Source: Gemmatimonadota bacterium (GTDB taxonomy: Bacteria; Gemmatimonadota; Gemmatimonadetes; Longimicrobiales; RSA9). From it: 6,386 nt of DNA. The position numbers and the translations under genes were made by a program. The stretch is from the NCBI GenBank assembly GCA_019689775.1, contig JADGGV010000248.1:1-6386 (forward strand), given 5' to 3'. Positions 1 through 6,322 of this stretch are shown one piece after another; positions within the stretch are counted from its first letter, which is position 1, and the number at the start of each line of letters is the position of its first letter. The notes beneath the pieces are model-generated. The model was not told where the DNA came from, did not search any database, and worked only from the letters and a program-made list of their open reading frames with translations.

Positions 1-24
1 GGGGGGGGGCGGCGGCGGGGGGGG
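1..24. repeat. G-rich homopolymer at left window edge
   Basis: Positions 1-9 are all G, followed by GGC units and another run of eight G at 17-24. In the minus-strand frame this reads as consecutive Pro codons, so it could be a true polyproline stretch. Together with the G/C homopolymers at the other end, it more likely contains poly-G sequencing artefact at a contig end. The exact length and frame here should not be trusted. Confidence 0.6.
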
Positions 25-429
25 CGCGAAGAGCGGCTCGACGCCGAACGCACGCGGGGCGGGCGCTGGATCCGCGGCCGGCGCGTGCGGGGGCGTCGAG
101 GCCGGCGTCGCCGGCAGAGCCGGGGGCACCGGCGCGGCGGCGGACTTGGAGGCGAGCCACGCGGGGAGCGACTCGAAGTCGATCACGAACTTCGTGACGA
201 CGACGGGGGCGCCGTCGACGTCGGTCACGTCGAGGACGGCTCGGCGGTCCTGCGCCGAGAGGCGCTCGATGGCGGCGAGGATCGCGCGCTGCTCCTCGGG
301 GGCGAGTGTGCCGAGGAAGTGAACCATCACGACGGCGCCGGTCGACGCCATGGCGTGGTGGGTCCGCACGCCGTCCTCGGTCACCTGGCGAAGGAGCTGG
401 TAGCGGGCGTGAAACTCGGCGCTCGTCAT
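1..429 (-). CDS. Kinase N-lobe-like small protein with Ala/Pro-rich tail, 3' end cut by window edge
   Basis: This reading frame runs leftwards from an ATG at 429-427 for 143 codons and leaves the window without a stop. I do not recognise a named family. Residues 9-92 read like the N-lobe of a Ser/Thr protein kinase. RYQLLRQV (9-16) resembles beta1. A region around G20 stands where the Gly-rich loop would be but lacks GxGxxG. TGAVVMVHFL (30-39) matches the usual TGxxVAVKxL, with His37 in place of the ATP-binding Lys. Residues 44-58 resemble helix C. VLDVTDVDGAPVVVTKFV (65-82) matches beta4, beta5 and the hinge. FESLPAWL (85-92) closes it. No C-lobe or HRD/DFG motif follows; from about residue 96 the protein is Ala/Pro-rich, with FGVEPLF at 128-134. 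The final Pro run merges with a G homopolymer at the window edge and is unreliable. The ribosome binding site is weak. It is divergent from tssK, so a T6SS accessory or regulatory role is an inference from context. Confidence 0.72.
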   Translation of the reverse strand, partial: MTSAEFHARYQLLRQVTEDGVRTHHAMASTGAVVMVHFLGTLAPEEQRAILAAIERLSAQDRRAVLDVTDVDGAPVVVTKFVIDFESLPAWLASKSAAAPVPPALPATPASTPPHAPAADPAPAPRAFGVEPLFAPPPPPPPP

Positions 430-489
430 CGATGGCTGTGTCTCGGGGCAGGGAAGGGACGGTGCGGGGCCCGGTTACACGGACGGCTG

Positions 490-516
490 TTGCCCCGCTG
501 CCGGCGCCCTTATACT
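490..516 (+). promoter_or_regulatory. Sigma70-like promoter for the tssK operon
   Basis: TATACT at 511-516 matches the -10 consensus at five of six bases and is one of very few AT-rich spots in the region. TTGCCC at 490-495 matches the -35 consensus at four of six, with a short 15-base spacer. This would give a leader of roughly 120 bases before tssK. It lies between two divergent genes, where a promoter is expected. The -10 is convincing; the -35 is only suggestive. Confidence 0.5.
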
Positions 517-580
517 AGGCCCGACGACAGTCCAGGGCAAACGTTCCGCCGGTTCGATGACTCCACGACAATCCTGGTCG

Positions 581-594
581 CGCCGGTGCCGGCG
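581..594. repeat. Short perfect inverted repeat in the tssK leader
   Basis: CGCCGG and CCGGCG flank a two-base centre. The site sits downstream of the proposed promoter and about 50 bases before tssK, where it could be an operator half-site pair or a small mRNA hairpin. In DNA this GC-rich, such a repeat can arise by chance, so the functional call is weak. Confidence 0.25.
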
Positions 595-632
595 CGGTGG
601 GGGGAGCGCCGCGGCGGCGTCGCGGGCCGCCC

Positions 633-642
633 GGAGGAGGGA
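633..642 (+). promoter_or_regulatory. Ribosome binding site that fixes the tssK start
   Basis: GGAGGAGG at 633-640 is an excellent Shine-Dalgarno sequence. Its first GGAGG ends five bases before the ATG at 643. The open frame extends upstream to position 85, but that extension is Arg/Gly-rich shadow translation of the divergent gene and the leader. This site and the family N-terminus right after it settle the start. Confidence 0.85.
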
Positions 643-1992
643 ATGAAGCTAGTGTCCCGCGTGGTGTGGAGCGAGGGAATGCACCTCGCGCAGCACCACT
701 TCCAGGCGCAGAGCGGCTACTTCGAGAGCCTGACCGGCTTCGCGGTGGCCAACCTCTTCTTCAAGCCGTACGGCGTGGCGGGCCTCGAGCTGGATGCCGA
801 GGCGCTGTTGAACGGGGTCGTGTCGCTGACGCACGCGCGCGGCCTCATGCCGGACGGCATGCCGTTCCACTTCCCCGAGGACCCGGCGCCGGAGCCGCTC
901 GACATCCGCGAGCTGTTCTCGCCGACGCACGACAGTCACGTCGTGCTGCTGACGATCCCGGCGGAGCGGCCGGGGCGGGCGAACTGCGCGCTGGGCGAGG
1001 CGGCGCCGGACGGCTTGCGCTACCGGGCGGAGGTGCGGGCGTTTCCGGACGACCTGACGGGAGCGGACGAGAAGCCGGTGCTCGTGGCGCAGAAGAACTT
1101 CCGGCTCGTGCTCGACGAGCACCGGCCGGAGGACGTCGTCGCGCTGCCGATCGCGCGGGTGCGGCGCGACGGGTCCGGCCACTTCATCTACGACCCGCGC
1201 TTCGTGCCGCCGTCGCTCCAGATCGGCGCCAGCGTCCGGCTGATGGAGCTGACGCATCGGCTGATCGAGATCCTCGAGGCGAAGGCCAGCTCGATCCAGG
1301 CGGAGCGTCGCGAGACGAACACGTCGCTGGCGGACTTCGCCTCGAAGGAGATCGCGAACTTCTGGCTGGCGCACGCCATCCACTCGGCGCTCTCGCCGCT
1401 GCGCTATCTCCTCCAGACGCGCAGCGCGCACCCCGAGCGGCTGTACGTGGAGCTGGCGCGGCTGGCGGGCGCGCTGTGCACGTTCTCGCTCACGTCGAGC
1501 CCGCGGGACCTGCCGGCCTACGACCACGACGACCTCGAGCGCACGTTCGACGCGCTGGAGCGGCACGTCCTCGACCACCTCGACCTGGTGGTGCCGACGA
1601 ACTGCATCCGCATCCCGCTGACGCTCGCGGACCAGGGGCTGTTCACGGGCGCCGTCGTCGATCGCCGCGCCCTCGGGCGCGCGCGCTGGTACCTCGGCGT
1701 CCGCTCGACGGCCACCGCGAGCGAGGTCATCGCACGGGTGCCGAAGCTCATCAAGATCTGTTCGGCCAAGCACATCGTGCGGCTGGTGCGCGAGGCGTAC
1801 CCCGGTCTCACGCTCGAGCACGTCCCCTCGCCGCCGGCGGAGCTGTCGCCGAAGATCGGCGCGCAGTACTTCGCGGTGCAGACGGCGGGGCCGTGCTGGG
1901 CGTCGATCTCCGAGACGGCGCAGCTCGGCATCTACGTGCCGGCGGCGATTCCGGACGTCGAGCTGGACATCGCCGTGATCGTCGAGGGGTGA
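643..1992 (+). CDS. tssK: Type VI secretion system baseplate subunit TssK
   Basis: The 449-residue product has the normal length for TssK. The N-terminus carries the family signature: VVWSEGMHLAQHHFQAQ (residues 7-23) aligns with the usual W-x-x-G-M-x-L-x-P-Q-H-F-Q, with Gln17 and His18 replacing Pro-Gln and HFQ kept. The C-terminus, QLGIYVPAAIPDVELDIAVI, matches the typical ending of the head domain. No signal peptide or membrane segment is seen, consistent with a cytoplasmic protein. In known systems TssK forms trimers; its shell domain resembles phage receptor-binding proteins and binds the TssF/TssG wedge, while its C-terminal head binds the cytoplasmic parts of TssL and TssM, docking the baseplate on the membrane complex. 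It is the first gene of a rightward K-L-M group behind a strong ribosome binding site. No tssJ lipoprotein gene precedes it, unlike many proteobacterial clusters. Confidence 0.95.
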   Translation: MKLVSRVVWSEGMHLAQHHFQAQSGYFESLTGFAVANLFFKPYGVAGLELDAEALLNGVVSLTHARGLMPDGMPFHFPEDPAPEPLDIRELFSPTHDSHVVLLTIPAERPGRANCALGEAAPDGLRYRAEVRAFPDDLTGADEKPVLVAQKNFRLVLDEHRPEDVVALPIARVRRDGSGHFIYDPRFVPPSLQIGASVRLMELTHRLIEILEAKASSIQAERRETNTSLADFASKEIANFWLAHAIHSALSPLRYLLQTRSAHPERLYVELARLAGALCTFSLTSSPRDLPAYDHDDLERTFDALERHVLDHLDLVVPTNCIRIPLTLADQGLFTGAVVDRRALGRARWYLGVRSTATASEVIARVPKLIKICSAKHIVRLVREAYPGLTLEHVPSPPAELSPKIGAQYFAVQTAGPCWASISETAQLGIYVPAAIPDVELDIAVIVEG

Positions 1993-2031
1993 GCCGGCCG
2001 GGCCGGATCCGGGGTGTGGCCGGTCTTTTTT
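1993..2031 (+). terminator. Hairpin plus T-tract after tssK (terminator or attenuator)
   Basis: CCGGCC at 1994-1999 pairs with GGCCGG at 2018-2023, extended by a possible G-U pair (1993 with 2024). The 18-base loop holds a second self-complementary block, CCGGATCCGG at 2003-2012. A run of six T follows at 2026-2031, in a region otherwise nearly free of T runs. This looks like an intrinsic terminator directly behind the tssK stop. Because tssL follows on the same strand, partial termination or attenuation is more likely than a full stop. Folding strength was judged by eye. Confidence 0.45.
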
Positions 2032-2039
2032 CCGCGCCC

Positions 2040-2045
2040 TATATT
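2040..2045 (+). promoter_or_regulatory. Possible -10 box upstream of tssL
   Basis: TATATT matches the -10 consensus at five of six bases and lies about 60 bases before the tssL start, just after the hairpin and T-tract. No good -35 hexamer is seen at 17 bases upstream (TGGCCG at 2017-2022), so this is a weak promoter candidate. It would allow tssL and tssM to be transcribed apart from tssK. Confidence 0.3.
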
Positions 2046-2105
2046 TCGCAGCCCGTGGCGGGCCCAGCCGTTCCGCCCGCCACCCTCGCCTGACGGAGCC
2101 TCGTC

Positions 2106-2840
2106 ATGTCTGCCACACTCGCGACAGCCGCGCCGACCGCGCAGAGCGTCCCGCGCCCCGGGGGGGAGCTGGCGCTCCTCTTCCAGGAGGCGTTCACGGT
2201 CGCCGCGCGCGTGCGCTCGGACCGCCAGTCGGTGATGGACGCGGGTGCGTTCCGCGCCCACATCAAGCAGCTCCTGGCGGTGTCCGACCGGGAGGCGCGC
2301 CAGGCCGGCTACGCGCCGGAGCTGGTACGGCTCGCCGTCTTCGCCTTCATCGCGTTCCTCGACGAGTCGGTGCTGAACTCGCCGCAGCCGGCGTTCGCGG
2401 GGTGGGCGCGTCAGCCGCTCCAGGAGGAGGTCTTCGGGGAGCACGTCGCGGGTGAGACGTTTTTCCGCTATCTCGGCGAGCTGCTCGCGCGGCAGGACTC
2501 CGCCGAGCTGGCGGACGTGCTCGAGGTCTTCCAGCTCTGCCTGCTGCTAGGGTTCCGCGGGAAGTACGGCGTCGGCGGCGGCGAGAGCCTGCACGGGGTC
2601 GTCGCCGCGGTCGACGAGAAGATTCGGCGCATCCGCGGCGGCGTCGGTCCGCTCTCGCCGGCGTGGGCGCCGCCCACGGGCGAGGTGGTGCAGGTGGCGC
2701 AGGACCCGTGGGTGCGTCGCCTCGGCATCTTCGCCGTCGCGAGCCTCGTCGGCGCGGCGCTCCTCTACGTGCTGTTCCGGGTGCTGCTGTCGTCCGGCGC
2801 GCACGACGTCCAATCGCTCGTCACGCAACTCGTCCGATGA
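2106..2840 (+). CDS. tssL: Type VI secretion system membrane protein TssL (DotU/IcmH family), short form
   Basis: The 244-residue product is a DotU/IcmH domain with one membrane anchor. Conserved family blocks are visible in order: FIAFLDESVL (81-90), a Trp at 100, PLQEEVFGEHVAGETFFRYL (104-123) and CLLLGFRGKYG (145-155). A single hydrophobic segment at about 205-228 lies near the C-terminus, leaving only some 16 residues beyond it. The bulk is therefore cytoplasmic and tail-anchored, as in known TssL. There is no fused OmpA-like peptidoglycan-binding domain, which extended versions have. In known systems TssL sits with TssM in the inner-membrane complex and contacts TssK. The start is supported by GGAG at 2095-2098, seven bases before the ATG. 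The first ~20 residues are an Ala/Pro-rich extension. Its stop codon overlaps the start of a 20-codon ORF leading into tssM. Confidence 0.94.
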   Translation: MSATLATAAPTAQSVPRPGGELALLFQEAFTVAARVRSDRQSVMDAGAFRAHIKQLLAVSDREARQAGYAPELVRLAVFAFIAFLDESVLNSPQPAFAGWARQPLQEEVFGEHVAGETFFRYLGELLARQDSAELADVLEVFQLCLLLGFRGKYGVGGGESLHGVVAAVDEKIRRIRGGVGPLSPAWAPPTGEVVQVAQDPWVRRLGIFAVASLVGAALLYVLFRVLLSSGAHDVQSLVTQLVR

Positions 2841-2899
2841 CGCCCACCGCGCGCCGCGCCGCTCCGGCCGCCCCTCGGTTCCGGATGATCGCTCCATGA
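2837..2899 (+). CDS. Candidate 20-codon coupling ORF between tssL and tssM
   Basis: An ATG at 2837 overlaps the tssL stop as ATGA (2837-2840). The frame stays open for 20 codons and ends at a TGA overlapping the tssM start as ATGA (2896-2899). The predicted peptide starts MTPTARRAAP and is small and basic, with no recognisable domain. The arrangement fits a translational relay: ribosomes ending tssL could re-initiate here and then again at tssM. tssM has no clear Shine-Dalgarno sequence in the 25 bases before its start, which supports dependence on incoming ribosomes. No good ribosome binding site precedes the small ORF either. The double overlap is directly visible; that it is translated is an inference, and high GC makes short open frames common. 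Confidence 0.35.
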   Translation: MTPTARRAAPAAPRFRMIAP

Positions 2900-5800
2900 A
2901 GAAGGCCTGGGTCATCGCCGCGGCCACGTTCCTGGCGTTCGCCGCCGCCGCCGGGTTTGCCTCGAAGCTGGTGCACGTCGGCCCGCGCGAGGCGTGGGTC
3001 CTCCGCATCGCGCTCCTCGTGCTCGGCCTGCTGTGCGGCGCCGTCGTCTTCGTCTATCTGGCGCGGCGGGCGAAGAGCCGGCCGGCGGCGCCGGACGACG
3101 AGATCGACGCCGCGGTCGGGGCCGCGCAGCAGCGGCTGGCCGCGGCCGCGCACGCGAAGCTCGGCCGCCTGCCGGTGTTCCTCGTGCTCGGACCGACGGG
3201 CTCGACGAAGACGACGCTGGTGACGCGCTCCGGCCTCGAGCCGGAGCTGCTCGCCGGCCAGGTGTCGCAAGGCGACGCCGTCGTGCCGACCGCCGCGGTC
3301 AACATCTGGTACTCCGGCGGGAAGGTGCTCGTCGAGGCCGGCGGTGGCCTGCTCGACCAGCCGGAGCGCTGGGGCCGCCTGGCGCGGCGCGTCCAGCCCG
3401 ACCGGCTCCCGGCGCTCTTCAAGAAGGAGGCGCTCGCGCCCCGAGTCGCGGTGGTGTGCTTCCCGTGCGACGAGTTCCTGAAGCCGGGCGCGAGCGAGTC
3501 GGTGCCGGCGGCGGCGAAGAAGCTGCGCGCGCGGCTGGTCGAGCTGTCGCAGGCGCTCGGGATCCGGCTCCCCGTCTACGTGGTCTTCTCGCGGATCGAC
3601 CGGCTGCCGCATTGGGACGAGTACGTCCAGAACCTGAGCCGCGAGGAGGCGCAGGAGGTGCTCGGCGCGACGCTCCCCGCGCCGCCCGCCGGGGGCGCCG
3701 CGGCGTACGCCGAGCGCGAGGCGGCGCGGCTGGGCGACGCGTTCCGCGATCTGTACCGCTCGCTCGCGCTGCGCCGGCTGGCGCTGCTGCCGCGGGATGC
3801 GCGCGAGGATGCGCGCGCCGGGGCGTACGAGTTCCCGCGCGAGTTCCGCAAGATCAGCGACCTGGCCGTGCAGTTCCTGGTCGAGGTCTGCCGGCCGAGC
3901 CAGCTCTCGGTGAGTCCGTTCCTGCGGGGCTTCTACTTCACGGGCGTGCGGGCGATCGTCGTGACGGACGCCGCGCTGCCGCAGGCGCCGCGGCCGGCGG
4001 CGCCCGGGCCGGCGCTGAACGTGGCGGCGACGTCGGTGTTCGACCCGCGTCAGCTCCAGGCGGCGGCCGCGGCGGCAGCGGCCAGCCGCGGCTCGCGGCG
4101 CGTGCCGGAATGGGTCTTCCTCCCCGGGATCTTCCAGCGCGTCGTGCTCCAGGACGAGGGCGCCATGGCGGTCACGCGCGGCGGCACGCGGGTGAACCTG
4201 CTGCGCCGGACGCTGCTGGGCGCGGCTGCCGCGGCGTCCATCGTGCTGGCCCTCGGCTTCACCGTCGCGTACAAGAACAACCACGACCTGGAGCGCGGCG
4301 CGCTGGCCGCGGCGCGCGGCGTGGAGGTCGTCGGCGCGGTCGAGGAGGGCGCGGCGCCGCTGGATGCGCTCGGCCGGCTGGAGGCGGTGCGCGCGGAGCT
4401 GGCGCGGCTGCGCGGCTACGAGCGCGCCGGCCATCCCTGGCGGCTCGGTTTCGGCCTCTATTCCGGCGACGCGCTGCTCGCTCCCCTGCGTCGCCTCTAC
4501 TTCGACCGCTTCGAGCGCGTGCTGTGGGGGCAGACGCGCGAGCGGATGCTCGGCTTCCTGCGCGCGCTGCCGCCGCAGCCGAACGGCGCGCAGCAGTACG
4601 ACGTCGTCTACGACGCGCTGAAGGCGCACGTGGTCACGACGAGCGAGTGGGCGCGCAGCACGCCGGAGTTCCTGACGCCGGTGCTCATGCGCTACTGGCC
4701 GCCGGCGGCGGCGACGAACGCGGAGGGGATGGACCTGGCCCGGCGCCAGTTCGACTTCTTCGGCTCGGAGCTGGCGTTCGGCAACCCGTACGCGCAGGAG
4801 GCGGACGCGCAGCTCGTCGCCTCCACGCGCGTCTTCCTCAGCCGCTTCGAGGGCGTCGACCAGTTCTACACGTCGATGATCGGCGCGGCGGGGCAGCGGG
4901 TCCCGCCGGTGCAGTTCAACCGGCTGTTCCCGGCGTCCGCCTCGGTGGTGCGCGATGCGTACGAGGTGCCGGGCGCGTTCACGCGTCAGGGCTGGGAGCT
5001 CGTCCAGGCGGACCTCAAGAATGTCGACCGGCTGTTCGCGCGGGAGAAGTGGGTGGTCGGCGAGCGGGCGTTGTCGGCCGAGGATCGCGTCCGGCTCGCG
5101 CAGCAGCTCCGCGAGCGCTACCTCGCCGACTACGTGCGGCACTGGCAGGCGTACATGCGCGCCGCCGCCGTCGTCGGCTACAACGGCGTGGGCGACGCGG
5201 CGCTGAAGCTCGGCCAGCTCGCGGGGAACCAGTCGCCCTTGCTCCAGTTGCTCGCGCTGGCGTCGACGAACACGGCGGTCGACACGGCGGTCGTGGGGAA
5301 GGTGTTCCAGCCGGTGCACGTGGTGGTGCCGCCGGGGACCGACAAGTACGTGGTGGAGTCGAACGCGCCGTACGTGAAGGCGCTGGGCGGCCTTCAGTCC
5401 GCGCTCCAGACGGCGGCGACGATGCAGGGCCCGCAGCGGGCGATGGCGCTCAGCCAGGCGTCCACGAGCGCGAACGACGTGAACGCCGCGATCCAGCAGG
5501 TGACGCAGGGCTTCCAGGTCGGCGGCGAGGCGGCGGCGGTGGGCGACGTCGTGCGCCGTCTGCTCCAGGCGCCGCTCCGGCTCTCGCTCGGCATCATCAG
5601 CGGCCTGCCGGCGGAGGAGGCGAACGCCAAGGGTGCGGCGCTCTGCCAGCAGTTCGGCGGGGTGACGACGAAGTTCCCGTTCAACCCGGCGGCCTCGGCG
5701 GAGGCCAGCATGGACGAGGTGACGCAGGTGTTCGGCCGGCCGAACGGCGCGATCTGGACCGTGCCGCAGCAGGCGCTCCAGGGCCTGATCGTGCAGCAGG

Positions 5801-6318
5801 GGAGCGGCTTCGCGGCGGCGCCCGGCGCGGTGCCGACGCCTGGCCCGGCGTTCCTCGGCTTCCTGAACCGAGCGGCGGCCGTCTCGCGGGCGCTGTTCGA
5901 CGAGACCGGCGCGGGGCCCGGCGTGGACTTCACCCTCCGGCCGGAGCTGTCCGCCGACCTGCCGGAGATCACGGTCCAGATCGACGGGCAGACGCACACG
6001 TTCACGCGCACGGCCCCGGGGTCGAAGCCGTTCCGGTGGGAGGGCGCCCGCGCCCGCGATGCGCGCATCACGGCGCGGATCGGCGGGACCGACGTCACGC
6101 TCGTGCAGGCGCCGGCCGGCCCGTGGGCGCTGTTCCGGCTGTTCCATCTGGCCGACTGGACGCGCGGCGCGGGCGGGCACTACACGGTGCGCTGGCACGT
6201 CGCGAACCCGGCCGTGACGGTCACGGCGGACGTGGCCTTCGCGGGCGGTGCGCCCCCGATCTTCATGCGCGACTACCTCGGCGGCAACCTGCGCTGCGTC
6301 TCGCAAGTCACGCGCTAG
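2896..6318 (+). CDS. tssM: Type VI secretion system membrane protein TssM (IcmF family)
   Basis: The 1140-residue product has normal TssM length and layout. Two membrane segments lie at about 4-24 and 34-56, then a cytoplasmic NTPase-like domain, a third membrane segment at about 438-457, and a large periplasmic region. The P-loop is GPTGSTKTT (99-107). The switch position, usually DTAGRY in this family, reads EAGGGL (147-152). The TKxD-like motif reads SRID (232-235), after LGIRLPVYVV. RGFYFTGVR (344-352) and VFLPGIFQRVV (407-417) are further family marks. GLYSGD (520-525) and YDALK (572-576) mark the IcmF-related middle region; FRWEG (1046-1050) and GPWALFRLF (1075-1083) mark the C-terminal IcmF domain. 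An Ala-rich linker precedes TM3. In known systems TssM spans to the periplasm, binds TssL and the lipoprotein TssJ, and forms the trans-envelope channel scaffold. The stop at 6316-6318 is just before the homopolymer block. Confidence 0.95.
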   Translation: MKKAWVIAAATFLAFAAAAGFASKLVHVGPREAWVLRIALLVLGLLCGAVVFVYLARRAKSRPAAPDDEIDAAVGAAQQRLAAAAHAKLGRLPVFLVLGPTGSTKTTLVTRSGLEPELLAGQVSQGDAVVPTAAVNIWYSGGKVLVEAGGGLLDQPERWGRLARRVQPDRLPALFKKEALAPRVAVVCFPCDEFLKPGASESVPAAAKKLRARLVELSQALGIRLPVYVVFSRIDRLPHWDEYVQNLSREEAQEVLGATLPAPPAGGAAAYAEREAARLGDAFRDLYRSLALRRLALLPRDAREDARAGAYEFPREFRKISDLAVQFLVEVCRPSQLSVSPFLRGFYFTGVRAIVVTDAALPQAPRPAAPGPALNVAATSVFDPRQLQAAAAAAAASRGSRRVPEWVFLPGIFQRVVLQDEGAMAVTRGGTRVNLLRRTLLGAAAAASIVLALGFTVAYKNNHDLERGALAAARGVEVVGAVEEGAAPLDALGRLEAVRAELARLRGYERAGHPWRLGFGLYSGDALLAPLRRLYFDRFERVLWGQTRERMLGFLRALPPQPNGAQQYDVVYDALKAHVVTTSEWARSTPEFLTPVLMRYWPPAAATNAEGMDLARRQFDFFGSELAFGNPYAQEADAQLVASTRVFLSRFEGVDQFYTSMIGAAGQRVPPVQFNRLFPASASVVRDAYEVPGAFTRQGWELVQADLKNVDRLFAREKWVVGERALSAEDRVRLAQQLRERYLADYVRHWQAYMRAAAVVGYNGVGDAALKLGQLAGNQSPLLQLLALASTNTAVDTAVVGKVFQPVHVVVPPGTDKYVVESNAPYVKALGGLQSALQTAATMQGPQRAMALSQASTSANDVNAAIQQVTQGFQVGGEAAAVGDVVRRLLQAPLRLSLGIISGLPAEEANAKGAALCQQFGGVTTKFPFNPAASAEASMDEVTQVFGRPNGAIWTVPQQALQGLIVQQGSGFAAAPGAVPTPGPAFLGFLNRAAAVSRALFDETGAGPGVDFTLRPELSADLPEITVQIDGQTHTFTRTAPGSKPFRWEGARARDARITARIGGTDVTLVQAPAGPWALFRLFHLADWTRGAGGHYTVRWHVANPAVTVTADVAFAGGAPPIFMRDYLGGNLRCVSQVTR

Positions 6319-6322
6319 CGGC

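Noticed and set aside
480..495. Possible sigma54 -24/-12 element upstream of tssK, as some T6SS operons use
   Set aside because: GG at 481-482 and GC at 492-493 are separated by nine bases, not the required ten, and the flanking bases do not match TGGC/TTGC consensus. The sigma70-like TATACT is a better explanation.
85..642. Upstream extension of the tssK reading frame
   Set aside because: The translation is low-complexity Arg/Gly-rich and overlaps the divergent gene and promoter. The strong ribosome binding site and the family N-terminus put the start at 643.
649..1821. 390-codon minus-strand frame opposite tssK
   Set aside because: Its Arg-rich composition and lack of any family motif mark it as an antisense shadow of tssK.
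597..2093. Second long plus-strand frame overlapping tssK
   Set aside because: It is an Ala/Arg/Gly-rich out-of-frame translation of tssK with no domain signal, typical of high-GC shadow frames.
3797..3818. Short tandem repeat of GGATGCGCGC-type units inside tssM
   Set aside because: Only two near copies are present, in frame within coding sequence encoding Asp-Ala-Arg repeats; chance in GC-rich DNA explains it.
2821..6306. Very long open frame (1161 codons) on the minus strand covering all of tssM
   Set aside because: It is the antisense shadow of a high-GC gene. The product is Arg/His-rich with no recognisable domain or membrane pattern, whereas the plus frame has clear TssM motifs throughout.
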